Part shown: piece by piece, positions 17,795 to 26,403 of the stretch
How positions within the stretch are numbered: the first letter of the stretch is position 1
Layout: every line of letters starts with the position of its first letter
From: Bradyrhizobium sp. in8p8
Lineage (GTDB): Bacteria; Pseudomonadota; Alphaproteobacteria; Rhizobiales; Xanthobacteraceae
Reading direction: 5' to 3'
Length of the DNA stretch: 64,000 nucleotides
Assembly (NCBI RefSeq): GCF_000426845.1
Contig: NZ_AUGD01000017.1
Coordinates: 43,369 to 107,368, forward strand
The notes under the pieces: model-generated
Told to the model about the DNA's origin: nothing
The model's database searches: none
The model's input: the letters and a program-made list of their open reading frames with translations, nothing else
Position numbers and translations under genes: made by a program

Positions 17795-18554
17795 CCAACG
17801 CCGCTCCCAAATAAGCATCCTGCACGTCGGGATGCGACATGACCTCCTCCGGCGTCCCTTGCATTATCAGCTCGCCGAAGTTAAGGACGAGCATTCTATC
17901 TGCAAGCCGCATCACGACGGGCATCACGTGCTCGACCATGAGGAAGGTGATGCCGCGGTCGCGCAGCTTGCGAATGGCCGCGATCGGCACTTCCGCCTCC
18001 ACAAGCGTCAGGCCCGCCATTACTTCGTCCAGGATGATAAGCTTTGGGTCGGTAGCCACGCACTTCGCCAGTTCGAGGCGCTTTCGGCTCTGAATAGGTA
18101 AAGACGAAGCGAGTTCCTTTCGCTTTTCCGCCAGGTCCAGCTCTTCGAGAATCTCGTCGGCAAGGCGGCGCGCGGCGGGCAAAGCGTGATGGAGCATCGC
18201 CGCCGCGACGACCGTTTCGTGCACCGTCAGGTCCGGAAACATTTGGACGATCTGGAAACTACGAACCATTCCAAGCTTCGCGATCACGTGCGGCGGAAGA
18301 CCAGTGACGTCACGCCCATCGAACTGCACCTTTCCCTGGTCGTTGCGCAGAAAACCGCAGATCAGTCCGAACAACGTCGTCTTTCCCGCACCGTTCGGTC
18401 CAACGACGGCCAGTATTTCGTTGCGGGGCAGAACGAACGAGACGTCATTGACGGCGATAACGCCTCCGAAACGCTTCGTAAGATGTCTGACCTCCAGCAA
18501 AGCGCCCGGTCTTTTAGCATCAATCGGCGCCGCAGGCCCGGGACCCAGCCTCAT
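17787..18554 (-). CDS. livG: Liv-type ABC transporter ATP-binding protein
   Basis: The start is set at 18554, where ATGA overlaps the stop of the binding-protein gene; the in-frame codons further upstream lie inside that gene. The product of 255 residues has Walker A VVGPNGAGKTTLFGLICGF, the LivG-specific insert VRSFQIVQMFPDLTV, Walker B LIILDEVMAGLTL, and the C-terminal EHVMPVVMRLADRM. Asp-Glu-Val replaces the usual Asp-Glu-Pro after Walker B, but the catalytic Glu is kept. Confidence 0.92.
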   Translation of the reverse strand: MRLGPGPAAPIDAKRPGALLEVRHLTKRFGGVIAVNDVSFVLPRNEILAVVGPNGAGKTTLFGLICGFLRNDQGKVQFDGRDVTGLPPHVIAKLGMVRSFQIVQMFPDLTVHETVVAAAMLHHALPAARRLADEILEELDLAEKRKELASSLPIQSRKRLELAKCVATDPKLIILDEVMAGLTLVEAEVPIAAIRKLRDRGITFLMVEHVMPVVMRLADRMLVLNFGELIMQGTPEEVMSHPDVQDAYLGAALDA

Positions 18555-19792
18555 TGATACGACCTCGGCTCCCCGCGCGAAAACTCCGCAGGCCACAACG
18601 CCTGTTGGCTGCCGTCCGGCTGCCACTGCAGCGCAAGCGCAGTCTGGTCTGTAAGGCAGTTGTCCTCGCCGAAGGCAAGCTCAGGCCGCGGCAAATACAA
18701 GAAAGGATCGCTGCGCCCGATCCGGACCTTCTCGAACGCGCCTCTGAGCGCTTCGCGGTCGTTATTTCCAGCAAGCTCGAACGCTGCCTGCACCAATCTG
18801 GCCGCTTGCGCCGCCCAGACCTGGTAGTGCCCGATGGGGCCCTGCATCTTCTTTTCGTTGATCTGCCGCTGTAATTCGGAAACGATCTGTTTCGCCCCTG
18901 GCTGGTCGATACCCACGACAAACCCCGTCGTGGCGAAGAGGTTACGCGTGAGGACCTGCTCGGCCAATTTTGCACCAAGCTCGTTCCAAAGCGTGACGTC
19001 CGCATATCCGGCGCCGCAGCCGACGAACGTCGCTTCGTTGTATCGCAAGTTGGCCCGCGCCTGATGCAGCAAGACGCCTTCCCGTGTCAGCACCAGGCCA
19101 ACTACGGCATCGGGTTTCGCTGACTTGATACGAAGTATCGTGGATGTCTGGTCTTGAGCCGTACGGTCGACCGGGATGCGCGCCGCCACGGTGAGGCCCG
19201 CGGCTGTCACCATCTTTTCCTGGAAATTGGCGATCTGCTGGCCAGCTTCGTAATTCGAGTAAACGAGGGCCACCGACCGGATACTTCGTCGCTTTTCTTT
19301 AATGAGATAGTTCAAGAACTCGATTGGCGGAGCGGCGTATCCCTTTTCGTAGGTAAACCCGATCGAGAACAAATATTTAGATCGGCTATCGCCGCTGGTG
19401 AAGGAAAGCGCAGGAACCTTCAGTTCGTCGAGAACCGGAACCAATGCGAGCATTTCGCTCGTCACCAGCGGTCCGGCAATGAAAGACACCTTCTCCTGCT
19501 CGATCAAACGTCGGGCCTCGCTCGCAGTGCCGGCGCTGCCGCTCGCGTTGTCGGCGACGACAAGCTCGATCTTGGCCCCCCCCATGCTTTTGATGCCCCC
19601 CTCCGCGTTGACCTTGTCGATCACGTAGCGGAATGGCGGGAACATGTTCGCAGCATATTGGGCCAGATTGCCGCTGATCGGAAGGATCATTCCCACACGA
19701 ACAACACGGTCGCTTTGCGCACGTGCGGAGCGTACTCCGACGGCAAGTACCCCCGTCCCGGCCAAGAAGGTTCGTCGAGAGAATCCACGCAT
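18551..19792 (-). CDS. livK: Liv-type periplasmic substrate-binding protein
   Basis: A 413-residue type 1 periplasmic binding protein. The N-terminus MRGFSRRTFLAGTGVLAVGVRSARAQ has a twin-arginine motif (SRRTFLAG), so export by the Tat route is likely; most binding proteins use Sec. The mature part begins VRVGMILPISGNLAQYAANMF and has the two-lobe pattern. It lies between the acyl-CoA dehydrogenase and livG in the operon, and should deliver the acid handled by the enzymes upstream. Confidence 0.9.
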   Translation of the reverse strand: MRGFSRRTFLAGTGVLAVGVRSARAQSDRVVRVGMILPISGNLAQYAANMFPPFRYVIDKVNAEGGIKSMGGAKIELVVADNASGSAGTASEARRLIEQEKVSFIAGPLVTSEMLALVPVLDELKVPALSFTSGDSRSKYLFSIGFTYEKGYAAPPIEFLNYLIKEKRRSIRSVALVYSNYEAGQQIANFQEKMVTAAGLTVAARIPVDRTAQDQTSTILRIKSAKPDAVVGLVLTREGVLLHQARANLRYNEATFVGCGAGYADVTLWNELGAKLAEQVLTRNLFATTGFVVGIDQPGAKQIVSELQRQINEKKMQGPIGHYQVWAAQAARLVQAAFELAGNNDREALRGAFEKVRIGRSDPFLYLPRPELAFGEDNCLTDQTALALQWQPDGSQQALWPAEFSRGEPRSYQ

Positions 19793-19805
19793 TGTTCCGG
19801 TCCTC

Positions 19806-20981
19806 TTAAGAGAGCATCGATTTGGCGATGACGTTTCGAAGGATCTCGCTCGTTCCTCCGCCGATTGTGCCGACCCTGGAATCCCGAAAATACATCTGCA
19901 TCTCCGAGTTCATCATCAATCCCGCGCCGCCCATGATCTGGATGCCGGTGTCAGCGCATTTGGAATTGCTCTCCGTGGCGAAAATCTTCGTGACGGCCGC
20001 CGCGGTGCTCGGTGCAACGCCTCTGTCCATGAGAGAAGCGAGCCGATAGGTCATGACACGCGATATCTCGGCCATGCTGCGTATGTCCGAGATCTTGTGG
20101 CTGATGGCCTGATATTCAGTGATCGGTTTGCCGAACTGCTTGCGCCGTCGGGCGAAATCGATCGCAGATTCCAGTATCCTGTAGCAATTCCCGCTTGCCG
20201 CGGCCGACAGGAGCAGCCGCTCGACATTCAAACCGCGCATGATGTTCTTCCATCCGCCATTGACCCCGCCCAGAACGTGGGTTGCGGGAACCTTGACGCC
20301 GTCGAAGAACACCTCGTTGGTGTGGATCATGCGCCTGCCGAGCCCCCGCAGCGGGCGGATGGTCACACCTTTCGCCTTGGCGTCGACGAGAAAGAGCGTC
20401 ATGCCCTTGTGCCTTGCCTCCGGGTCCGTCTTTGTTGCAACGACCAGATAGCCGGCGACGTGAGCGCAAGTGATGTAGACTTTCTGGCCATCGATGATCC
20501 AGTCGTCCCCCTTCGCAACCGCCTTCGTCCGGATACTGCTGGCGTCGGATCCTGTGTCCGGCTCCGTCAGGCAGAACGCCAACTTCAGCTTCCCGGCGAT
20601 GAGCTGCGGTAACATGGACGCCCGCAACTGCTCGCTGGCTCCGAACTTCAGATGCATTCCGCCATAGACGACTGTAGTCAGGTAAGCCGAAGCCATCTGG
20701 GCATTGTGATAGGCGATCGCTTCGATCAGGACGGCCAGATCCATATAACTGCCGCCTGCCCCCCCGTACTGCTCGTCATGAGGCAACCCAAGCCACCCGG
20801 CCTCAGCAAGAGCGGCGTAAGCGTCGAATGGGAATTCGCTCTTGTCGTCGAGTTCCGCGACCTTCCATGGCGGCAGCTTTTCCCGCAAAAGCTGGAGCAC
20901 GCTCGCGCGCACCTGCAGCTGATCGTCGGTGAGGTCGAACTCTTCGTTGTTATCGAACAGATGCATCTGCGCTACCTGCAT
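19806..20981 (-). CDS. Acyl-CoA dehydrogenase
   Basis: The open frame extends to 21353 but overlaps the MaoC gene. The real start is at or near 20981 (MQVAQMHLFDNNEEFDLTDD), giving about 391 residues. The flavin-binding strand LAFCLTEPDTGSDASSIRT is present. The usual catalytic Glu in the C-terminal EGT motif is replaced (IGGGTSEILRN). A Glu is present in NVERLLLSAAA, the position used by isovaleryl-CoA and long-chain dehydrogenases. A second dehydrogenase with the same change lies at 24836-25978, so the two may form a heteromeric enzyme. Confidence 0.9.
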   Translation of the reverse strand: MQVAQMHLFDNNEEFDLTDDQLQVRASVLQLLREKLPPWKVAELDDKSEFPFDAYAALAEAGWLGLPHDEQYGGAGGSYMDLAVLIEAIAYHNAQMASAYLTTVVYGGMHLKFGASEQLRASMLPQLIAGKLKLAFCLTEPDTGSDASSIRTKAVAKGDDWIIDGQKVYITCAHVAGYLVVATKTDPEARHKGMTLFLVDAKAKGVTIRPLRGLGRRMIHTNEVFFDGVKVPATHVLGGVNGGWKNIMRGLNVERLLLSAAASGNCYRILESAIDFARRRKQFGKPITEYQAISHKISDIRSMAEISRVMTYRLASLMDRGVAPSTAAAVTKIFATESNSKCADTGIQIMGGAGLMMNSEMQMYFRDSRVGTIGGGTSEILRNVIAKSMLS

Positions 20982-21015
20982 GCTTTCGTGCGGGAATTGA
21001 GCGACCTGCCACCGG

Positions 21016-21480
21016 TCATTTCGGCCGGCGCCGATAGAGCAGCGTGGCTTGCATCTCCTGGACGACACGTCCGTCATGCCGCACGCATTCTCGCTTGAAG
21101 GTGATGACGCCGCGGTCCGACTTGCTACTCTCCTTCTTGTCGACGACCTTGGAGCGCAGACGGATCGTATCGCCGTGCTTGACGGCATCAAGAAGGCGCC
21201 ACTTGTCGATTTGCAGCAACGCCAGCAGCGTACCATCGTTGATTCCGCTCGCGTATTGCAGGCCGCCCATGATCGCGTAGACCAGCGGGCCATGCGCAAT
21301 CGGCTCTCCGAATTGCGTCGTTTTGCAATATTCGAAATTCGTATGAACTTCATTGAAGTCGCCCGAAAGGCAAGCGAAATTGATGATGTCCGTCTGCGTC
21401 ACGGTGCGCGCCGGGCTTTCGAATTCCTGGCCAACCTCGAAGTCCTCGAAGTAGCGTCCACGCGGGCGGGGGATGCTCAT
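21016..21480 (-). CDS. MaoC-family (R)-specific enoyl-CoA hydratase
   Basis: A 154-residue single hot-dog domain protein. It starts MSIPRPRGRYFEDFEVGQEF, with the hydratase segment TDIINFACLSGDFNEVHTNFEYCKT that carries the Asp/His pair (D..E.H) of the MaoC active site. It then has PIAHGPLVYAIMGGL. It would add water to an enoyl-CoA made by the adjacent dehydrogenase. It lies between the acyl-CoA dehydrogenase and the Ltp-like gene, a trio known from steroid side-chain loss. Confidence 0.88.
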   Translation of the reverse strand: MSIPRPRGRYFEDFEVGQEFESPARTVTQTDIINFACLSGDFNEVHTNFEYCKTTQFGEPIAHGPLVYAIMGGLQYASGINDGTLLALLQIDKWRLLDAVKHGDTIRLRSKVVDKKESSKSDRGVITFKRECVRHDGRVVQEMQATLLYRRRPK

Positions 21481-21493
21481 GGGTGTTCCTTTT

Positions 21494-22666
21494 TTAGTTC
21501 GGCTTGTTCGCGAGAATGAGTGTGCAGTGCGAGGACAGGATGCCGCCCTCGTTGTGAACCAGCGCGAGTTCGGCGTCTTTCACCTGGCGGGCACCGAGTC
21601 CGCCGCGCAGCTGGCGTACACCCTCAATGATGCCGAAAAGTCCACCAGCGGCTCCCGCGTGGGCATGGGACAACATGCCGCCATGCGTATTGATAGGCAG
21701 CTTGCCTCCGATCGATGCTCTGCCGTCGGAGAAAAAGGAGCCGCCCTCTCCCGGTTCGCAGAAGCCAAGCTCTTCCAGCTCGATCAGCGGCACGATGCTG
21801 AAGCAGTCGTAGAGTTGGGCAACGTCGATGTCTGACGGTGTTACGCCGGCCATTGCGTAAGCACGTTCACCCGACTGCTTTGCGCCAAACTCCGTAAGGC
21901 TCGGAGCGCACATCAGATGTTCATGAGTGTGGTGCTCGCCGATGCCGAGGAGATAGGCCGGCTTCGACTTGAGGTCCTTCGCACGTTCGGCCGAGGTCAC
22001 GATGAACGCGCCGCCGGCATCGGAGATCAGGCAGCAGTCGAGCATGCCGAGCGGATCGGCGATCGGCTTTGCCGACAACACGTCCTCGACCGTGATCGCG
22101 CTCTTCATGTGCGCGTTGGGGTGAAGCAAGGCATGGCGGCGCGTGTTCACCGCGATGTTGGCGAGATGTTCGCGCGTCGTGCCGTAGACGTGCATGTGGC
22201 GCTGCGCGATCATGGCGTAGAATCCAGGAATCGATCCGCCGTAGGGCTGCTCGAAATAGGGATGTCCGACCGCCAGGAGCGCCGAGACCGCCGAGTCGCG
22301 CGATTGACCGGTCGCGCGGTTCTCGCCAGCGCACACCAGGATGGTCTCCGCGCTGCCCGCAAGGATCGCCTCAGCCGCGTGCTTCAGCATCACGGCGGGG
22401 GATCCGCCGCCAACGACGATGGACGCATTGTAGCGGGGCTTGATGCCAAGATATTCGCACAGCACCGATCCCAACATGAAGTAGGGTTCGGTGAAGGAAT
22501 ACGCCGTCAGGACACCATCGATGTCCGACACCTTGAGACCTGTTTCGTCGAGCGCACGCTTCGCCGCCTGGGCGTTCAGGCCCAGCCCGGTCATCCCGGG
22601 CACCTTGCCAATGTCGGATTCGCCAACGCCGACGATCGCGATCTTTCCAGAAGCCAATTTATTCAT
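21494..22666 (-). CDS. Thiolase-like lipid-transfer protein (Ltp/SCP-x type)
   Basis: A 390-residue thiolase-fold protein (MNKLASGKIAIVGVGESDIGKVPG). The loop that carries the nucleophilic Cys in true thiolases reads IVVGGGSPAVMLKHAAEAI here, with no Cys. The C-terminal Cys-x-Gly of thiolases is also replaced (VHNEGGILS). A conserved Tyr-Asp (LYDCFSIVPL) and NTHGGMLSHAHAGAAGG remain. This pattern is known for Ltp2-type retro-aldolases that split beta-hydroxyacyl-CoA, and such enzymes need a Zn-ribbon/OB partner, which is encoded at 25975-26388. Aldolase activity is inferred. Beta-ketothiolase activity looks unlikely. Confidence 0.82.
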   Translation of the reverse strand: MNKLASGKIAIVGVGESDIGKVPGMTGLGLNAQAAKRALDETGLKVSDIDGVLTAYSFTEPYFMLGSVLCEYLGIKPRYNASIVVGGGSPAVMLKHAAEAILAGSAETILVCAGENRATGQSRDSAVSALLAVGHPYFEQPYGGSIPGFYAMIAQRHMHVYGTTREHLANIAVNTRRHALLHPNAHMKSAITVEDVLSAKPIADPLGMLDCCLISDAGGAFIVTSAERAKDLKSKPAYLLGIGEHHTHEHLMCAPSLTEFGAKQSGERAYAMAGVTPSDIDVAQLYDCFSIVPLIELEELGFCEPGEGGSFFSDGRASIGGKLPINTHGGMLSHAHAGAAGGLFGIIEGVRQLRGGLGARQVKDAELALVHNEGGILSSHCTLILANKPN

Positions 22667-22667
22667 T

Positions 22668-24839
22668 TCAATTCCTCTTGCTGCCTAGCCCGATCAGAGC
22701 GTCGACGGCTACGGCACGATTGGCCGAAATCTTGACGGGATTGACGTCCAATTCAACGATCTCCTGGCGCAGATCGCTGACCAACACGGAGATTCGGCTC
22801 ACGATCTCGGCGAGCCCCTTGATGTCAGCGGCCGCCTGGTTGCGGTAGCCGAATAACAGGCGGCTGCCTCGCAGTGAACGCAGCATGTCGGTCGCTTCCG
22901 AGACGTTGACGGGAGCACGCCGGGTCTGCACGTCCGCGAGCAGTTCGATGGCCGTTCCGCCGAAGCCACACGTGATCAGCGGCCCGAACTGAGGGTCGAC
23001 CGAAGCGCCGACCATCATCTCGGTGCCGCCCGCAACCATTTCCTGAACGACAATGCCGTTGACGGTGACCGGACCGTCCAGCCGCCCGGCCGCCTGTTCG
23101 ATTTCCCGATATGCCTTCCGCACCCCATCTGCGTCGCTGACGTTCAACCGGACGACGCCAGCCTCGGTCTTGTGCGGAATGTCCGCCGAGTCCGCCTTGA
23201 GGACGACGGGGTATCCGATGGCCTCTGCATGTGCGACGGCTTCATCGGCGGTCATGGACAAGGCCTCGCGGTTGACCGAAACACCGTAGGATGTGAGCAG
23301 CCTTTTCGATTGTGCTTCGCTGAGAACGCCACCCGCGCGGATCGTCGCGAGCTCGGCAAGGGCCGCATCACGTGCTTTGGAGTCGGACAGACTCTTCTCC
23401 GCCCTGGCCTTCCGGTCCGCCTTGTCGTAATAATCGAACCACGACCTTATTGCCTTCATGCAGCGGCCCATCGACCTGAACATCGAGATCTTCCGGCTCT
23501 TGTCGTAGATTTCGCTGCCCGGCCCCTCCAGCCATTCGTTGAACCAGACGAGGCAGATCGGTTTGGAGAGTTCGGCTGCGAGCCGATCAAGATGAATAGC
23601 TCTCTCGGTCGTGATCGGCTTCTGCGCCGAAAGCATAGGCACGACCACAACGCCGTAACTCGGATCATCGGCGAACGCCTTGATGCAGGCGCTGTACAGA
23701 TCGAAGCTCTTGAGTGTCTCAGCGGTCATGTCCGTCGGGTTCGATACCGAACCGAAATCCGGCACCAGCTTCGACAGCCGCGCCACGGTATGGTACTGAG
23801 GCGCAGGCATCGCGACACCAAACTCCTCGGCCTTGTCTCCGGAGATGACGGCGGCCCCTCCGGAGCTCGCCATGACCCCCGCCCCGGGGCCCTTTGGAAC
23901 GCCTGCGCGCTCGAAGAAGCAGGCGGTCTCGAGCACCTCCTCCCAGTTGTCGACGACGATCGCCCCCATCTCGCGGAATGCCGCATCGTAAGCCGCATTG
24001 GAGCCAGCCAAAGTGCCGGTGTGGGAAAGTGCCGCCTTCTTGCTGATTGCGCTATGTCCCATCTTGTAGATGACGAGTGGTTTCCTCGCTGCGAAGGCTC
24101 GGCGGCCGGCTTCGATGAGGCGACCACCGTCCCGAATTCCCTCGAACAAACATGCGATCACTGCGGTGCTCGGATCGTCGACCAGGTAGTTGATGAGGTC
24201 GCAGATATCGACATCGCTCGAATTTCCGGCCGACAGAAATTGCGAGAAGCCGATACCCCGCTGCAGGGCCTGGATAATGGTGTATCCGAGGCCCCCGCTC
24301 TGGCTGACGAGACCAATTCCGCCGGCGATGATCGGCATTTCGTTGAATTTCGGCATGAAGTGCATGCCGATTTTGGAGGCGAAGTTGATGATGCCAACGC
24401 AGTTCGGGCCGATGATCCGGATGCCCGTCGATTGCGCGATCTCCGCAAGTTCGCGTTGAGCAGCCGTCCGCTCCGCGATGCCCAATTCCGCAAAACCAGA
24501 CGAGTAGACGATCGCGCCGCTGATTCTCTTGGCTGCGCACCGTCTGACAAGATCGGTCACCTGATCCTGCGGCACCGAAATGACGACAGCATCCGGTACC
24601 TCCGGAAGATCCTCGATCGTGGGGTAGGCCTTGTGGCCGAAGATCACGTCCCGTTTCGGGTTGATCGGAAGAAGCTTGCCGCCGAAAGTCGCGAGATTCT
24701 CCATCGTCCGCGCCCCGAAGGAGCCCGGCGATTCCGAAGCGCCGATGACCGCGATGCTCGCGGGGTTGATCAAGCGCTCGAGCTCCTTACGACCGAAGAG
24801 CTTCGTCCTGTTCTCGATGTATCCCTTGATCTCCGTCAC
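22668..24839 (-). CDS. NDP-forming acyl-CoA synthetase (ACD type)
   Basis: A 723-residue fused alpha-beta acyl-CoA synthetase. The N-terminal CoA-binding domain (SIAVIGASESPGSFGARTMEN) is followed by the succinyl-CoA-ligase-like domain with the phospho-His segment ALSHTGTLAGSNAAYDAAF. The C-terminal ATP-grasp domain begins near residue 500 (LLTSYGVSVNREALS) and includes VQEMVAGGTEMMVGASVDPQFGP. It activates a carboxylic acid with ATP, giving ADP and phosphate, or may run backwards. It is translationally coupled to the upstream dehydrogenase (4-base overlap). Confidence 0.9.
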   Translation of the reverse strand: MTEIKGYIENRTKLFGRKELERLINPASIAVIGASESPGSFGARTMENLATFGGKLLPINPKRDVIFGHKAYPTIEDLPEVPDAVVISVPQDQVTDLVRRCAAKRISGAIVYSSGFAELGIAERTAAQRELAEIAQSTGIRIIGPNCVGIINFASKIGMHFMPKFNEMPIIAGGIGLVSQSGGLGYTIIQALQRGIGFSQFLSAGNSSDVDICDLINYLVDDPSTAVIACLFEGIRDGGRLIEAGRRAFAARKPLVIYKMGHSAISKKAALSHTGTLAGSNAAYDAAFREMGAIVVDNWEEVLETACFFERAGVPKGPGAGVMASSGGAAVISGDKAEEFGVAMPAPQYHTVARLSKLVPDFGSVSNPTDMTAETLKSFDLYSACIKAFADDPSYGVVVVPMLSAQKPITTERAIHLDRLAAELSKPICLVWFNEWLEGPGSEIYDKSRKISMFRSMGRCMKAIRSWFDYYDKADRKARAEKSLSDSKARDAALAELATIRAGGVLSEAQSKRLLTSYGVSVNREALSMTADEAVAHAEAIGYPVVLKADSADIPHKTEAGVVRLNVSDADGVRKAYREIEQAAGRLDGPVTVNGIVVQEMVAGGTEMMVGASVDPQFGPLITCGFGGTAIELLADVQTRRAPVNVSEATDMLRSLRGSRLLFGYRNQAAADIKGLAEIVSRISVLVSDLRQEIVELDVNPVKISANRAVAVDALIGLGSKRN

Positions 24840-25978
24840 AGTCCGAGCTCCCGAGCGATCAAGCTACGTTGGATTTGCGATGTACCTCCGCCGATCGTCG
24901 CGTTGCGCGCGTCCCGCCAGTACCGCTGCATATCGTGGTCATGCGTGTAGCCGGCACCGCCGAGTATCTGCATGCCCTGCGTGGTCACCCGCACGAACAT
25001 CTCCGAGACGAACAGCTTGGCCATGCAAGCCTGCTTCACGCACGGCATCCCTTGGTCGTACCGCCAGGCCGTCGATGCCGTGATCCATCTGGCCGCTTCC
25101 ACGTCCGTCGACATATCGGATAGCATGTGAGCGATCGCCTGAAACTCGGCGATAGGCTTACCAAACTGCTTCCTCTCGCCGGCGTAGCGGATCGCATCGT
25201 CCACTGCGGCCCGGGCGTTGCCGAGATAGTTCGCGGCGAGCAGAATGCGTTCGCGTTCCAGATGCTTGTTGATGTAGGACCAGCCGCTGTTTTCCTCGCC
25301 GATCAACATCCGTTTCGGAAGTCGCACCTCGTCGAGAAAGATCTCGCAGAGCCCGAGAATCCTTCTGCCCACGACGTCCAGCCGGTTGATGGTGATGCCC
25401 GGAAGATCGTTAGGGACGAGAAAAAGCGAGATGCCGGCATGCTTCTTGACGTCCGGGTTCGTCCGCGCGGCCAGAACGATCATGTTGTTTGGCGCATGCG
25501 CTCCGGACGAATAGAGCTTCTGGCCAGTAATCACGTAATCATCGCCATCGCGGCGCGCCCGCGTCTGGAGCGACGCCGCATCCGATCCGGAACCCGGCTC
25601 GGTCAGGCTGAAGGAAAGCTTCGTGTCGCCTTTGACGACTTTCGGAAGGATTTCGGCCTTGATCTCCTCGCTCGCGAAATCGGCGAGGATCATCGCGCCC
25701 CACCCGATCAACGCGAGACGCGTCGCGAAATCCACGCTCGGCCTGGCGATTTCCTCCAGTGCGATGGCGCAATCGGCGATCGGGGAGCCGACGCCGCCGT
25801 AGGCCGACGGCACCATCATCGCCAGAAGACCCGCTTCCGCCATGGCGGCGTAGACGTGCTCGGGCAACTGTCCGGTTCGGTCCCATTGACGGACGTCGGC
25901 CGGTTTGCAATGGCGTTTCACGAACGACGCGGTCGTCTCGCGCACCAGTTTCTGTTCGTCACTGTCTTCGAAATTCAC
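24836..25978 (-). CDS. Acyl-CoA dehydrogenase
   Basis: A 380-residue flavoprotein starting MNFEDSDEQKLVRETTASF. The flavin/substrate strand LSFSLTEPGSGSDAASLQT and the Arg-Asp-containing helix CMAKLFVSEMFVRVTTQGMQILGGAGY are standard. The C-terminal motif reads ATIGGGTSQIQRSLI, so the EGT Glu is missing, while LERERILLAANYLG supplies a Glu at the alternative base position. It overlaps the next gene upstream and downstream by four bases each, so it is tightly coupled to the Zn-ribbon protein and the synthetase. Confidence 0.9.
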   Translation of the reverse strand: MNFEDSDEQKLVRETTASFVKRHCKPADVRQWDRTGQLPEHVYAAMAEAGLLAMMVPSAYGGVGSPIADCAIALEEIARPSVDFATRLALIGWGAMILADFASEEIKAEILPKVVKGDTKLSFSLTEPGSGSDAASLQTRARRDGDDYVITGQKLYSSGAHAPNNMIVLAARTNPDVKKHAGISLFLVPNDLPGITINRLDVVGRRILGLCEIFLDEVRLPKRMLIGEENSGWSYINKHLERERILLAANYLGNARAAVDDAIRYAGERKQFGKPIAEFQAIAHMLSDMSTDVEAARWITASTAWRYDQGMPCVKQACMAKLFVSEMFVRVTTQGMQILGGAGYTHDHDMQRYWRDARNATIGGGTSQIQRSLIARELGL

Positions 25979-26388
25979 GACCGCACCTTCTCCAACGAAA
26001 ACTGCGGGAGCTTCGCGCCGTCGCGCTCTTCAAACTCGAGTCTGACGCCATCTCCGACCCGGACCTCCAGCGCACCGTTGCCGACGATGTTGGTCATCAT
26101 CCGAGGGCCCTCCGCCAGATCGATCAACGCGACAACGTAGGGAGTGCGCCCAGCGAACGCGGGCGAGGACGCGCGCCGGACGACCGTGAAGCTGTGAACC
26201 GTTCCCTTACCCGACGCTTCGATCCATACGAGATCGTCGGACCAGCAGACGGGGCACAGGTATCGCGGCATGAAGTGCTTTTCGCCGCAGGAATTGCAGC
26301 GCCGGATCACGAGCTTCTCCTCATTCGCGGACTTCCAGTAGACGGCGGAATCCGCGTTAGCGACCGGCAGCGGGAGTTGTTTTTCCAC
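25975..26388 (-). CDS. Zn-ribbon/OB-fold protein (DUF35 family)
   Basis: A 137-residue protein with the two parts of the family: a rubredoxin-like zinc ribbon (CNSCGEKHFMPRYLCPVCWS, four Cys in two CxxC pairs, about residues 31-50) and a C-terminal OB fold (GTVHSFTVVRR, PYVVALIDLAEGPRMMTNIVG). Such proteins act as subunits or activators of thiolase-like enzymes and, as the ChsH2 tail, bind the Ltp2 aldolase. Here the obvious partner is the Ltp-like protein three genes downstream. It has no catalytic role of its own. Confidence 0.88.
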   Translation of the reverse strand: MEKQLPLPVANADSAVYWKSANEEKLVIRRCNSCGEKHFMPRYLCPVCWSDDLVWIEASGKGTVHSFTVVRRASSPAFAGRTPYVVALIDLAEGPRMMTNIVGNGALEVRVGDGVRLEFEERDGAKLPQFSLEKVRS

Positions 26389-26403
26389 TTATTCCCTCCT
26401 CTT

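Noticed and set aside
20982..21353. N-terminal extension of the acyl-CoA dehydrogenase to 21353
   Set aside because: It overlaps the whole MaoC gene in another frame and reads as low-complexity Arg/Ser sequence.
21494..22666. Ordinary beta-ketothiolase
   Set aside because: Both catalytic Cys regions of thiolases are replaced, so the standard thiolase mechanism is not supported.
23172..24950. Long plus-strand frame of 592 codons opposite the NDP-forming acyl-CoA synthetase
   Set aside because: It is the antisense shadow of a GC-rich gene. It has no recognisable motif, and the minus-strand gene has complete domains and coupled neighbours.
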